A stretch of 64,000 nucleotides of DNA from Thermococcus chitonophagus (lineage in GTDB: Archaea; Methanobacteriota_B; Thermococci; Thermococcales; Thermococcaceae), in contig NZ_CP015193.1 of NCBI RefSeq assembly GCF_002214605.1, forward strand, positions 476,978 through 540,977. The letters are read 5' to 3'. A model generated the notes under the pieces. The model was not told where the DNA came from. It saw only the letters and a list, made by a program, of their open reading frames with translations, and did not search any database. This document shows, piece by piece, positions 40,688-48,907 of this stretch. Made by a program: the position numbers and the translations under genes. Each line of letters begins with the position of its first letter. The first letter of the stretch is position 1.

Positions 40688-43561
40688 ATGGGAAGACCTT
40701 GGGAAGTTTATTCAGATGCATTCCTAGAAGTTGCTCCTTCAAGGATCCTTGGCTATCTATTGGGCCTCAATGACCTGCCAGAGGAGTGGAAGAAGCTTTC
40801 GAGCTATTCCCCTAAGGATTCTCGCACTTTAACCAAGTTCGTTCTCAAGCATCCAATAAGTACCAAAGAGAAGGAATTAGTGCACCTATCTAAGTTCTGG
40901 AGAAACTCCTCACAAAATGAAAAAGAGGAATTTTTGAATGCACTTAGGAAAGCTGAAGATGATGTTGTCAATAAGCTGAAAAACGCCGGTTCCATGGAGG
41001 AGTTCGCGAAGTTGTGGAATAATCTGCCCAAGATGCTTAAAGATGCCTACGAGAAAGAACTGAAGCAACTAAACCTAACTCCCGAAATTGCGGGGGAACT
41101 AGTTAATCTCCCGGCAGATCCCTTTGTTCCAGACCATGACTGGCTCAGTAGACTTGACATCTACGCCCAGCTAAAGGCCGGAAATGGAGAGGCAACTCTA
41201 GTAAGGTTTAAACTCTCCCCCGTTCAGGGATTCATAGGCAACGCGAGAACCGAGAGGGATCTGTGGGCGGGCAGTCACATACTAAGCTTCCTCACGTACC
41301 TAGCTATATCCAGGCTCTGGAGGAAGTTTGGCCCAAATGCCATTATAGTTCCCCACCTTAGAGGCCAGCCGTTCTTTGAGCATGAGCTTAAGATACTGAA
41401 AGAGAGGGACAAGCTGGACATAGCTAACATGCCCAACAAAGTTCTCGCGATAGTCCCGGGAACCGTTGATGTTAACGAACTTGAAGAAGAAGTTAGGAAC
41501 GAGATCAGGGGATTCCTTGAGAAGTTGTTCCAGGCAGCTTGGAGCTTTTATAAGCTCGGCGACATTTTCGAAGAGGATCCAGTTTATAATGAAACCGTTC
41601 GCAACTACTTCTCAATAACTGTTGAGGCGTTTCCGCTTTCTAAGACTCCTGGCATTGAAAGTGCTCTGAGGAAGTACCTAAGCATTGTCGGTGATAGTAA
41701 TGAAATCCACTACTACTCTGAGGTTTTTGCAATTCTCGATCAGCTGACTGACTTTAAGTCTGTGGAGCACTTCCCGCCTGAGCAACCCAAGGGCTTTAAG
41801 TGCACACTCTGTGGAGAGAACTTGGCAGTGGGGGGCAGAGATGAAGAAGACAGCGTCAAACACAGCTGGAATACCCTGCGAAACAAGCTCAGAAGCAGGA
41901 GAATATATGATATCAAAGAAAATGAGAGGCTATGTCCTCTATGCCTCGTTAAGAGGTTCTATCCGAGGTTCTATTCCCTCTGGAAGGCGGATTACTTGTG
42001 GGTGGAACAAACCGCAGAAGGCATCTCTGAGAGAGTGGATGAGCGGAGCGATCAGCAGGGGCCAAAAGGCTTCATGTCAGTGAGCGAAGTTGCAATGAGG
42101 AGGGTTACGGAGAAATCTCTAGACAGGTTCAATAAAGATGAGCTGTTCGTGACAAATGAGTCTGGATCAAAGGTCAGGCCTGTAACGTGGTATGATATTT
42201 TCCTCCACCAGCTCTTTTACACGGGCGCTAGAAGCGAGTGGAGGGGAGAAGTGAAGCCTCCGAAGTTCGGTGGGAGTACAAAACAAGAGTTCGAAGGCAT
42301 ACTTGCTCAGCTTGCAGGCTACTTAAGGCCCCTGTTCCAAGGGCTTGAGCCGGACTGTGAGGTTTTGTACAAGGATAACTTAAGAAGTGAGGATGCGGTT
42401 GCGAAGGTCTTTGGCGTTGATAGGGACTCGTTACCATCTGAAATTAACTTTGAGGACCTGAAAACTGGGGTATCTAAACTCGAAGATCTGGTAGGTGAGC
42501 CTCCCAAGTACTATGGCCTTCTTAAGATGGATGGAGACAACATGGGTAAACTCCTGAGCGGTACAAAGAGCGTTAAAGACGTTGGCGAATACACACTAGC
42601 TGGCGAGGGGCTGGGGGTTAAGAGGCCCTCAACGCCAACCGTTCACGTGGCAATAACCCGCTCCCTCAGCAACTTTGCGGTGAACCACGTTCCAAAGATA
42701 TCAAAGGATTATGGTGCTGAGCTGCTGTATGCTGGTGGTGATGATGTCTTTGCCGTCGCTCCAACTGATACGGTGTTCTCACTAGCTTATGAAATCCAGA
42801 AGAAGTTCCGTGAGGACTGGAATGGATTTGAGTACCTCCAAGGAAGCAGTAGGAGCATGAGCGCCGGGATTTTGATAACCTACTACAAGGAGCCTCTCTA
42901 TATAGCGGTGAGAAAGGTTGCGGAGCTTGAGCATCTTGCAAAGGAGAGCGGTAGAAACGCAGTTGCAATAGGGTACAGGAAGCACAGCGGCACTTACTAC
43001 TGGGTTGTAGCAAACTGGAGCGTTTTCTCTGGGGAACACTTGGAGAGTTTCCTTAAAGAAATGAGAAATGGCAAGATAAGCAGGAAGTTGCTTTATGAGC
43101 TGGACACTAAGGTATGGCCAAACGATCCTCTGGCGGTTTTGAATTTAGTTAAATACGAAGTGTCGAGGCATTCAAGCTATAGAAAGGATGAAAAAGAAGC
43201 CCTGGTTGACAGGTTTGCTGAGTTTCTGTGGATCGTGAGGAACATAAGGGTAAGGATTGCAAGTGGGGAAGTTCCTGGGGTAGATGCGGGGGTAGTTAAC
43301 GATCTCGTGGCTGAGGTTATAGTGGATGATCCTGAGAACCCCAACAACGATTCCTTTGAGAAAATAAAACAGGTAGCAGAATCCATATGGCAGAGACGCG
43401 ATCCCGAAACTGCATGGTTCATTGAGTTGCAGAATAAATTGGCTCAGGAATTTAGTGAAAAGCAGGCCAAGATAATAGCCGGTCTAGTTTTGAAGAAGCA
43501 GGTTTGGGGAGCTTCGGTTCTCCTCAAGATCCTCCTAGAGGCGGGGTGGGCCTTATGGTGA
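40688..43561 (+). CDS. cmr2: Cmr2 / Cas10, cyclic-oligoadenylate synthase subunit
   Basis: The large subunit of the Cmr complex, 957 residues. Polymerase-type Palm motifs are LLKMDGDNMGK (about 611-621) and YAGGDDVFAV with GGDD at 683-686; these make cyclic oligoadenylates when target RNA is bound. Two Cys pairs (KCTLCGE near 371 and CPLCLVKRF near 416) should hold zinc. PVQGFIGNARTERDLWAGS and PFVPDHDWLSRLD are typical Cmr2 stretches. The N-terminal His-Asp-Pro dyad of the nuclease domain known from P. furiosus Cmr2 is not apparent; the protein begins near the region that follows it. ATG 40688 lies just after the cmr1 stop. Confidence 0.94.
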   Translation: MGRPWEVYSDAFLEVAPSRILGYLLGLNDLPEEWKKLSSYSPKDSRTLTKFVLKHPISTKEKELVHLSKFWRNSSQNEKEEFLNALRKAEDDVVNKLKNAGSMEEFAKLWNNLPKMLKDAYEKELKQLNLTPEIAGELVNLPADPFVPDHDWLSRLDIYAQLKAGNGEATLVRFKLSPVQGFIGNARTERDLWAGSHILSFLTYLAISRLWRKFGPNAIIVPHLRGQPFFEHELKILKERDKLDIANMPNKVLAIVPGTVDVNELEEEVRNEIRGFLEKLFQAAWSFYKLGDIFEEDPVYNETVRNYFSITVEAFPLSKTPGIESALRKYLSIVGDSNEIHYYSEVFAILDQLTDFKSVEHFPPEQPKGFKCTLCGENLAVGGRDEEDSVKHSWNTLRNKLRSRRIYDIKENERLCPLCLVKRFYPRFYSLWKADYLWVEQTAEGISERVDERSDQQGPKGFMSVSEVAMRRVTEKSLDRFNKDELFVTNESGSKVRPVTWYDIFLHQLFYTGARSEWRGEVKPPKFGGSTKQEFEGILAQLAGYLRPLFQGLEPDCEVLYKDNLRSEDAVAKVFGVDRDSLPSEINFEDLKTGVSKLEDLVGEPPKYYGLLKMDGDNMGKLLSGTKSVKDVGEYTLAGEGLGVKRPSTPTVHVAITRSLSNFAVNHVPKISKDYGAELLYAGGDDVFAVAPTDTVFSLAYEIQKKFREDWNGFEYLQGSSRSMSAGILITYYKEPLYIAVRKVAELEHLAKESGRNAVAIGYRKHSGTYYWVVANWSVFSGEHLESFLKEMRNGKISRKLLYELDTKVWPNDPLAVLNLVKYEVSRHSSYRKDEKEALVDRFAEFLWIVRNIRVRIASGEVPGVDAGVVNDLVAEVIVDDPENPNNDSFEKIKQVAESIWQRRDPETAWFIELQNKLAQEFSEKQAKIIAGLVLKKQVWGASVLLKILLEAGWALW

Positions 43562-44562
43562 TGGAGATCTTCCCAAATGACGTTCTAATGTTTAGGGAAA
43601 GCAGGGAGTTTTCCGCCGGCGAGTACCATGTTGCCGTGACTAGAGAACCACTACCTCACACGATAGCGGGGGCAATTATGGCAAACCTCTACCTGAAAGG
43701 AGGAGTTGACTTAATAAACTACAACAGTGATTTAAAACGGTGGAAGCCTGGGTTCTCAATTCTCGGTGTTTTCTTCGCTAAAGGCGGTAAACCACTATTT
43801 CCTCTTCCCAAAGATCTTGTAGCTATTGATAACGGCGTAGTTTATCCCCTCAGGCCCAGGGAAGTTTTGGGCAGAGTTATAGTAGTTGCCAAAAGTGAAG
43901 GTAATGAAACCCTCAGATTTAAGCCCGCCGGAGGCTTTCTAACGTTAGATGCCCTTACCCGCTACCTAGCTGGGGGTAGTGGGCCATTTAATCCCGTACC
44001 TACTGGGGATGTATACGTATTGGAGGAGCGCGTAGGCATTGGCATCGATAGGGACAGGAGGGTTGTGGTGGAGGGCCTGCTGTACCGTACTGTAAACCTG
44101 AGGGTCAGGGAGGGAGTCTCGCTCAAAGTGTACTTTGAAAGGGGTGAAGACAAAGTTAAGGGGATCATCGAGGAGAAAGGCATGCTTAGGCTGGGAGGTG
44201 AGTCCAGGTTTGCCACGTACAGGTTCAACGGAGATGAGTTTCCGGTGAAAGTTAATGATAGGGAGAGTCGTCTTATCCGCCTGTACTTTGCGACACCTTT
44301 AATTCCCGGAGGTGGCATTAGGGAAGTTTTAAAGGAACTGAAAATCAAGGGAAGAATTCTGAAAATATTTACGGGAAGGAAAATTGCCGTAACCGGCTGG
44401 GACATGAAGGCTAAAATGCCCAAAGAGACTCTCTACGCGTATCCACCTGGAACCGTGGTCTGGGTTGAGGCTGATGAACCCGTTAAGATTGGAAAGCCAC
44501 TGAAGGCAGGCCTCATGAAGGAGTTTGGTTACGGACTAGTTCTTCCAGGGGTGATGGGGTAA
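43555..44562 (+). CDS. cmr3: Cmr3, type III-B CRISPR RAMP protein
   Basis: Holds the crRNA 5' tag beside Cmr2. The 335-residue chain has the RAMP start EIFPNDVLMFRESREFSAG, the family loop LPHTIAGAIMANLYL, a mid region EERVGIGIDRDRRVVVEG that contacts the tag in relatives, and PAGTVVW-like and GLMKEFGYGLVLPG ends with the glycine-rich loop. ATG 43555 overlaps the cmr2 stop and follows GGGGTGGG. The frame from 43504 would start inside cmr2 without a ribosome site. Confidence 0.9.
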   Translation: MVMEIFPNDVLMFRESREFSAGEYHVAVTREPLPHTIAGAIMANLYLKGGVDLINYNSDLKRWKPGFSILGVFFAKGGKPLFPLPKDLVAIDNGVVYPLRPREVLGRVIVVAKSEGNETLRFKPAGGFLTLDALTRYLAGGSGPFNPVPTGDVYVLEERVGIGIDRDRRVVVEGLLYRTVNLRVREGVSLKVYFERGEDKVKGIIEEKGMLRLGGESRFATYRFNGDEFPVKVNDRESRLIRLYFATPLIPGGGIREVLKELKIKGRILKIFTGRKIAVTGWDMKAKMPKETLYAYPPGTVVWVEADEPVKIGKPLKAGLMKEFGYGLVLPGVMG

Positions 44563-45551
44563 TGGGCGTGTACCATATTTCTGGCCTGGGCCTTAGCCCG
44601 GGAGCCCTAACAATGCCCCTTACGTGTGTGTACATCCTCCAGGTGGCGGCAAGGTTTGGGCATGAGGAGGCAAGAAAGTTCTTTGAGCTCTCCGGAGAGG
44701 CCCCCAGAAAGGGGAGCTATGAGAAGCACAAGGGTGAGCCTGAGGCTATAATAGTTCTGGACTCTAAGGAGGCCATAGAAGGTGGGCTACCCCTTAGGTA
44801 CGAATCTCGCTGGTTCAAGATGCAGTCTAATGGTAAGGAGCCGATTGAAAGGCCTATCGTGAAGTACATATGCAAGCTTCTCTCGCACCTAAACGGCATC
44901 CTGGAGAAGGAAGGACTTGACGCTATAAGTCTCCCTAAGTACCTATATTTAGTTACCGTTGACTATCAGGACTTTGAGAATGCTTTAGATACTGCCGGAG
45001 CTCTGCTCCTTGGATTTGAGAGGAAAGAGGTGTGGGTTAACCTGATCGGAGGCTCGAACCAGCTAAACTTAGCTTTGATGATAGCCGGTGATTACACGAT
45101 GATTCCAGCCAGATACTATTATGTCTTTCAAAATTCGAGCAGGCTGGAACCAGAGTGGCTAGATAAGCTCCCCAGGAAAAGAGAAGACTTCATGAGGTCT
45201 GCAGATATAATACTGAATCGTTGGTACGATCTGCCTCCCCTAAACCTGGGCTACGGGGATATTCTGAGGAGGTTAATTGATGAATTTAGCTACAGGCAGG
45301 TAATCTCGAGAAGCGAGCTGGAGCAGATAATAGCGGACGCTGGTTATGGGAGGCCCAGCGAATTCATTCCAAAGCTCATCAGCACCAGATACATTGTTCC
45401 CCTTGGAAAAGACGTCTTCGGTGCAGGAGGAATGCTTGAACGTGTGAAAACGCTGTTTGAAAAAATCGAGGAACACAGGAAGAATCTGAGAAATATGGAC
45501 ATCAGGAGGTACCTCGGAGATAAAATGAAGGAGGTTGAGTTCTCATGCTGA
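44562..45551 (+). CDS. CARF-like protein with helical/winged-helix C-terminus in the cmr operon
   Basis: A 329-residue protein that I cannot place in a named Cas family. The start VYHISGLGLSPGALTMPLTC resembles the first glycine-Ser-Pro loop of CARF ligand domains, and VWVNLIGGSNQLNLALMIAG resembles their second loop (GGT/S-x-x). The C-terminal third (LRRLIDEFSYRQVISRSE, then ELEQIIADAGYGRPSEF, FIPKLISTRYIVPLGKDVF) reads as a winged helix. I see no HEPN R-x4-6-H motif and no PD-(D/E)xK. It could be a sensor or regulator of cyclic oligoadenylate signalling, or a new effector. It overlaps cmr3 by one base and csx3 by seven. P. furiosus has an unrelated-looking Csx1 in this slot. Confidence 0.7.
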   Translation: MGVYHISGLGLSPGALTMPLTCVYILQVAARFGHEEARKFFELSGEAPRKGSYEKHKGEPEAIIVLDSKEAIEGGLPLRYESRWFKMQSNGKEPIERPIVKYICKLLSHLNGILEKEGLDAISLPKYLYLVTVDYQDFENALDTAGALLLGFERKEVWVNLIGGSNQLNLALMIAGDYTMIPARYYYVFQNSSRLEPEWLDKLPRKREDFMRSADIILNRWYDLPPLNLGYGDILRRLIDEFSYRQVISRSELEQIIADAGYGRPSEFIPKLISTRYIVPLGKDVFGAGGMLERVKTLFEKIEEHRKNLRNMDIRRYLGDKMKEVEFSC

Positions 45552-45844
45552 AATTTAAAACAGTTGAGCTTGAAGAATTCACTGTAGTTCATTTTGAAAT
45601 AGATGGGATTCTTGAGCCTAAGGAGCTGAAGTCTCTTAATCCACCAAAAGTTAAGGCAAATAAGGGAGTAGTTCTCAGCGGAAGGGGCCCAATATGGCTC
45701 TACGCCTTTCTCGTTCACCACTATCATCCGGTCGCTTGGGTCGGTACTTATGACCCCAGGATTGGAGTCGTAGTTGTTGAATCACATGTTCCTGGAGTTG
45801 AGCCTGGTGACGTTTATCAACTCAACATAGAGGAGGTGCTCTAG
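45545..45844 (+). CDS. csx3: Csx3, CRISPR ring nuclease / RNA-binding protein
   Basis: Ninety-nine residues with the Csx3 pattern: VVHFEIDGILEPKEL, KGVVLSGRGPIWLYAFLVHH and YDPRIGVVVVESHVPG. Known Csx3 proteins bind and cut cyclic tetra-adenylate by forming filaments, and were first described as metal-dependent RNA exonucleases. The conserved RGPIW and HHYH segments and the DPR loop are present. It lies between the CARF gene and cmr4, so signal sensing and signal removal are made with the signal-producing complex. Confidence 0.88.
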   Translation: MLKFKTVELEEFTVVHFEIDGILEPKELKSLNPPKVKANKGVVLSGRGPIWLYAFLVHHYHPVAWVGTYDPRIGVVVVESHVPGVEPGDVYQLNIEEVL

Positions 45845-46729
45845 ATGTATAAGGAGGCGTTGGTTCTCGGGTTGTATTCCATAACTCCTGTCCACGCAGG
45901 AAGTGGGGCCGAGCTGAGTGTTATTGATCTGCCAATTCAGAGGGAGCGCCACACCGGCTTCCCAACCATATGGGGCCAAAGCCTTAAGGGAGTGTTGAGG
46001 AATGCATTTGAGAAGGAGGACAAGGATAAAGGAGTGATATACTCTATTTTTGGACCAGACACGGAGAGAGCAAGTGAACACGCAGGTGCAATTTCAGTAG
46101 GAGATGCGAGGATACTGCTATTCCCGGTGAGGAGTGCTAGGGGTGTCTTTGCCTATGTTACATGTCCTATGGTTCTGGAGAGGTTTAAGAGGGACATGGA
46201 ATTTGCTGGGAGGAGTGATATTGCAAGCTTTAACATTCCTGAGGTTGTTAAAGATGGGAAAGCGTTGGTACATAAAGACTCGATACTCACAATAAACAGG
46301 AACAATAAAGCTTTAGTCGTGTTAGAAGATCTCCTCTTGACTGCTGAAGAGAATGACTTCTCACAGATTATCGATGCAATAAAGAAAATTGTTCCAGACG
46401 GCGTAGATGATCTGGGGAAGAGGCTTGTCATAGTTAGCAACAACGTATTCAGTGCCTTTGTTAAGTTCTCCACGGAGATAGTCGCTAGAATAGCCATAGA
46501 CCAAAGCAGAGGTACAGTTAAGGAGGGTGGCCTTTGGTACGAGGAGTTTTTACCTGCGGATACCCTTCTATACTCGATAATAGCAATATCCGAGCCTAAA
46601 GGAGGCTCATTAAAGGATGCTGGGATGGTTAAGAGGGAACTCCAGAGCTTCTTGGATAGCAAGAAGTACCTTCAGGTTGGTGGGGATGAGACCGTCGGAA
46701 AGGGCTTTGTAAAAGTAAAGGTTCTCTGA
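45845..46729 (+). CDS. cmr4: Cmr4, backbone RAMP and target-RNA nuclease
   Basis: Repeats along the crRNA and cuts the target RNA every 6 bases. The 294-residue protein reads GLYSITPVHAGSGAELSVID then LPIQRERHTGFPTIWGQSL and KGVLRNAFE. Asp28 in VIDLPIQ matches the catalytic Asp of the family. GGDETVGKGFVKVKV at the end is the glycine loop. The ATG follows the csx3 stop directly. Confidence 0.94.
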   Translation: MYKEALVLGLYSITPVHAGSGAELSVIDLPIQRERHTGFPTIWGQSLKGVLRNAFEKEDKDKGVIYSIFGPDTERASEHAGAISVGDARILLFPVRSARGVFAYVTCPMVLERFKRDMEFAGRSDIASFNIPEVVKDGKALVHKDSILTINRNNKALVVLEDLLLTAEENDFSQIIDAIKKIVPDGVDDLGKRLVIVSNNVFSAFVKFSTEIVARIAIDQSRGTVKEGGLWYEEFLPADTLLYSIIAISEPKGGSLKDAGMVKRELQSFLDSKKYLQVGGDETVGKGFVKVKVL

Positions 46730-46739
46730 GGTGGTGTCC

Positions 46740-47177
46740 ATGGACATCAGAACGCTTGAGCAGAAGAGGGCAGAGTTTGCTTACAATAAAGTCCTTGAGG
46801 TAAGGGGAACGAGCGAGGAGATTCAGAAGAAGTATAGGTCTTACGTTAGAAGCGCGCCTACCCTGATACTAACCAATGGCTTGGGCCAAACCTTAGCATT
46901 CTATCTTTCGAAAATTGGGAATTCTAATGGGGACTATGAAGAAATAAATCTTAACGACTTAAAAAAGGCTGACCAGAAGGCCTATGCCTACCTCTACAAG
47001 CACATAGCGGAGTGGCTTGATGAGAAAATAATTCACAGCAAGAACCCTATTGAATACTATACCAGAGCAAGCTCGACAGAAGTTTTAACGCTAACTGAGG
47101 AAGTCATTGCCCTCCTCAAGTGGATGAGGCGTTTCGCTGATGCCATGCTTAAAGGGGACGAGCGAGGTGAGGAATAG
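46740..47177 (+). CDS. cmr5: Cmr5, small helical subunit
   Basis: A 145-residue all-helical protein (LEQKRAEFAYNKVLEV, SYVRSAPTLILTNGLGQTLA, FYLSKIG, ADQKAYAYLYKHIAEWL) that lines the RNA groove of the Cmr complex. GAGGTGG (46728-46734) sits 5 bases before ATG 46740; GTG 46731 is within that site. Its stop overlaps the GTG start of cmr6. Confidence 0.9.
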   Translation: MDIRTLEQKRAEFAYNKVLEVRGTSEEIQKKYRSYVRSAPTLILTNGLGQTLAFYLSKIGNSNGDYEEINLNDLKKADQKAYAYLYKHIAEWLDEKIIHSKNPIEYYTRASSTEVLTLTEEVIALLKWMRRFADAMLKGDERGEE

Positions 47178-48184
47178 TGGCTCCACTGTACTTCCTCTCC
47201 AGGGATCTCCTTTCAGTCCTTAGGGACAGGGATGGCAAAATCACACTGCGAACTGTAGACAATCTCTCCCTCCTTCTCAACAAATTTGCCCCCTTTTTAG
47301 AGGAGAATGGACTAAAAACTGGAGGAAAAGCCTTGAAGAGGGTGCTTAAGAAGATAGTAATTCCGAAATACTTGGTCAGAACTTACAGAGATTTTTACAA
47401 AAGGTACAAAGATGAGTTTTTGGAGTCGATTGACGCTAAATGGGGAATTTTAGCAACTAAGTCAAGGCTGGTCGTTGGCCTAGGAGATGAGAGCATCTAT
47501 GAAACGAGCATAAGGCTCCTGAGAAACTACGGCGTTCCATACATTCCTGGATCGGCAATAAAAGGCGTAACAAGGGCTTGGTCAATTGAAATGCTGGCAG
47601 AATTACTTGAAGGTGCTGATGGATTTAGTAAGGATTTCTTTGAGAGGGCAGGGGAAGTTCAGGAATTGCTCTCTAAGGGGGACGCAGATGGATTTCCTGG
47701 TAAAGTCAAAGTGCCCAGTCACGCAAGTGGAGAACTTAATGAATTTCTTTGTGCTTTTGGTGTCTGTAATGATTCTGAGAGCGATGTTAATCTCAGGGGA
47801 ATAGTTAGGGATATCATTGATATATTTGGGACCCAGGACAAGGAAGGTAGTATCGTGTTCTTTGATGCCTTGCTAGTTCCAAGAGAAGACGAAGGGCCAA
47901 TGGATGTATTTGAGTGGGACATAATGAATCCCCACTATGGGCCATATTATCAGCAGGATAACAAGCCTCCAGGAGATTGGTATAATCCTGTTCCCGTGAT
48001 ATTCCTTACAGTGAAGAGTGGAGTTCAGTTCTTGTTTGCCGTTGCACAGTCATCAACAGCCGAGAAGAATCTCACTGAAGTTGCGTGGGAGTTAATGGTT
48101 GGAGCACTAAAGCATCATGGTGTTGGTGCAAAAACTAGCCTTGGATACGGTCGTTTTGAGGAGAAAAGTAAACAAAACCAGTGA
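47177..48184 (+). CDS. cmr6: Cmr6, type III-B CRISPR RAMP protein
   Basis: Sits near the 3' end of the crRNA next to Cmr1. The 335-residue chain has LATKSRLVVGLGDESIYETS, GVPYIPGSAIKGVTRAWSIE (family signature) and a C-terminal glycine loop GVGAKTSLGYGRFEE. GTG 47177 shares its G with the cmr5 stop. It is the last gene of the operon. Confidence 0.92.
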   Translation: MAPLYFLSRDLLSVLRDRDGKITLRTVDNLSLLLNKFAPFLEENGLKTGGKALKRVLKKIVIPKYLVRTYRDFYKRYKDEFLESIDAKWGILATKSRLVVGLGDESIYETSIRLLRNYGVPYIPGSAIKGVTRAWSIEMLAELLEGADGFSKDFFERAGEVQELLSKGDADGFPGKVKVPSHASGELNEFLCAFGVCNDSESDVNLRGIVRDIIDIFGTQDKEGSIVFFDALLVPREDEGPMDVFEWDIMNPHYGPYYQQDNKPPGDWYNPVPVIFLTVKSGVQFLFAVAQSSTAEKNLTEVAWELMVGALKHHGVGAKTSLGYGRFEEKSKQNQ

Positions 48185-48451
48185 TCTTTTAGTTCAGTTT
48201 GGTGCCTCATTAGTCGAGATTATTCATTTTTTCAATTTTCCTTGGGACCTTCAGAAAATTTCTATTTCTCTTGGAGTTCCCAAGCTCTTCTCTCAATTAT
48301 TATCACTTCCCACAATGCCTAACTCCACGACTGTTCAGAGGAAAGTTCTTAGAGAAATAGGGAACTCTATCCTGAGCACATAGGAAAAGTTTTTGCGCAA
48401 GAACACGACAGAAGAAACGATACCATAATTTTTCGCTTAAATTTTATTCTA

Positions 48452-48480
48452 TTCCGAAGGCGTGGGATAGGCCTTCTGAA
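48452..48480. repeat. Hairpin A
   Basis: TTCCGAAGGC and GCCTTCTGAA pair over ten positions with one mismatch and enclose a 9-base loop (GTGGGATAG). It could be an RNA stem or a protein site. It is not followed by a T-tract, so a terminator is unlikely. Confidence 0.5.
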
Positions 48481-48546
48481 TAAAGTCAAAGTGTTTGTCG
48501 CGAGTCAAAGACGAAAAATTGTTCGAATTTGGAACTTAGGAAATGA

Positions 48547-48575
48547 GTCACGGGACATAAAAGTGGTCTCGTGAC
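48547..48575. repeat. Hairpin B
   Basis: GTCACGGGAC and GTCTCGTGAC pair over ten positions with one G-U, again around a 9-base loop (ATAAAAGTG). It has the same overall length and loop size as hairpin A, 66 bases away, but a different sequence. Confidence 0.5.
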
Positions 48576-48685
48576 CCCTTATGAAGAAGTGCTAGAAAAG
48601 GAGTTCCTAGCCAACAGCTTGAGGTCTTCATGGAATTGTTTAGTGGAGCAATGGGAGTAGTATTTAGATGAATTGTGATGTTGGG

Positions 48686-48761
48686 TGGTAGCCCCGCCGG
48701 GATTCGAACCCGGGTCGCGGGATCCAAAGTCCCGCATGCTTGGCCGCTACACCACGGGGCT
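48686..48761 (-). tRNA. tRNA-Gln (anticodon UUG)
   Basis: The minus strand folds as a full cloverleaf. The acceptor stem is AGCCCCG/CGGGGCT. The anticodon stem is GCGGGA or GGGAC paired with the loop CTTTGGA, giving anticodon TTG. The T-arm is CCGGG-TTCGAAT-CCCGG. Discriminator A and CCA are encoded (48686-48689 as TGGT on the plus strand). No intron is seen. Confidence 0.95.
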
Positions 48762-48787
48762 ACTCCCAATCTAAACCTCCCACATTG

Positions 48788-48800
48788 CCTTTTAAACTTA
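48788..48800 (-). promoter_or_regulatory. TATA box of tRNA-Gln
   Basis: On the minus strand TAAGTTTAAAAGG lies about 30 bases before the 5' end of the tRNA, the usual distance in Pyrococcus tRNA genes. Confidence 0.5.
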
Positions 48801-48864
48801 ATCTTTTCCAAATTGGAATAATTATTGCCAATAAATGATATAATAGTATTTAATTAATCACGAT

Positions 48865-48875
48865 AAATTTAAATT
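48865..48875 (+). promoter_or_regulatory. TATA box of the stomatin-nfeD operon
   Basis: AAATTTAAATT is centred about 38 bases before ATG 48908. A weak GGTGA (48896-48900) lies between and may be the ribosome site. Confidence 0.45.
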
Positions 48876-48907
48876 CCCTCGGGGATACTTTAACTGGTGA
48901 CTCCTCT

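Larger units (their letters stand above)
48185..48685. other. Five-hundred-base gene-free region with two matched hairpins
   Basis: No convincing gene. An open frame runs past the cmr6 end to 48383 but starts inside cmr6 and matches nothing I know. Two hairpins of the same build stand at 48452-48480 and 48547-48575. TATA-like CTTAAATTTTATT lies at 48437-48449, ahead of the first hairpin. The region ends at a tRNA gene, a common landing place for mobile elements, but no attachment repeat was found. Confidence 0.4.

Noticed and set aside
42319..43039. Minus-strand frames inside cmr2
   Set aside because: They are shadows of the Cas10 coding sequence.
48117..48383. Open frame of 88 codons crossing the end of cmr6
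   Set aside because: It begins inside cmr6 in another frame, lacks a ribosome site and matches no family.
39206..48685. CRISPR array expected near the cmr operon
   Set aside because: No regularly spaced repeats of 28-37 bases were found in the flanks of the operon; arrays and cas6 must lie elsewhere.
48185..48761. Integrated element at tRNA-Gln
   Set aside because: No second copy of the tRNA end and no integrase is visible in the window.
48548..48811. Minus-strand frame of 87 codons
   Set aside because: It runs through the tRNA-Gln gene and hairpin B, so it is chance.
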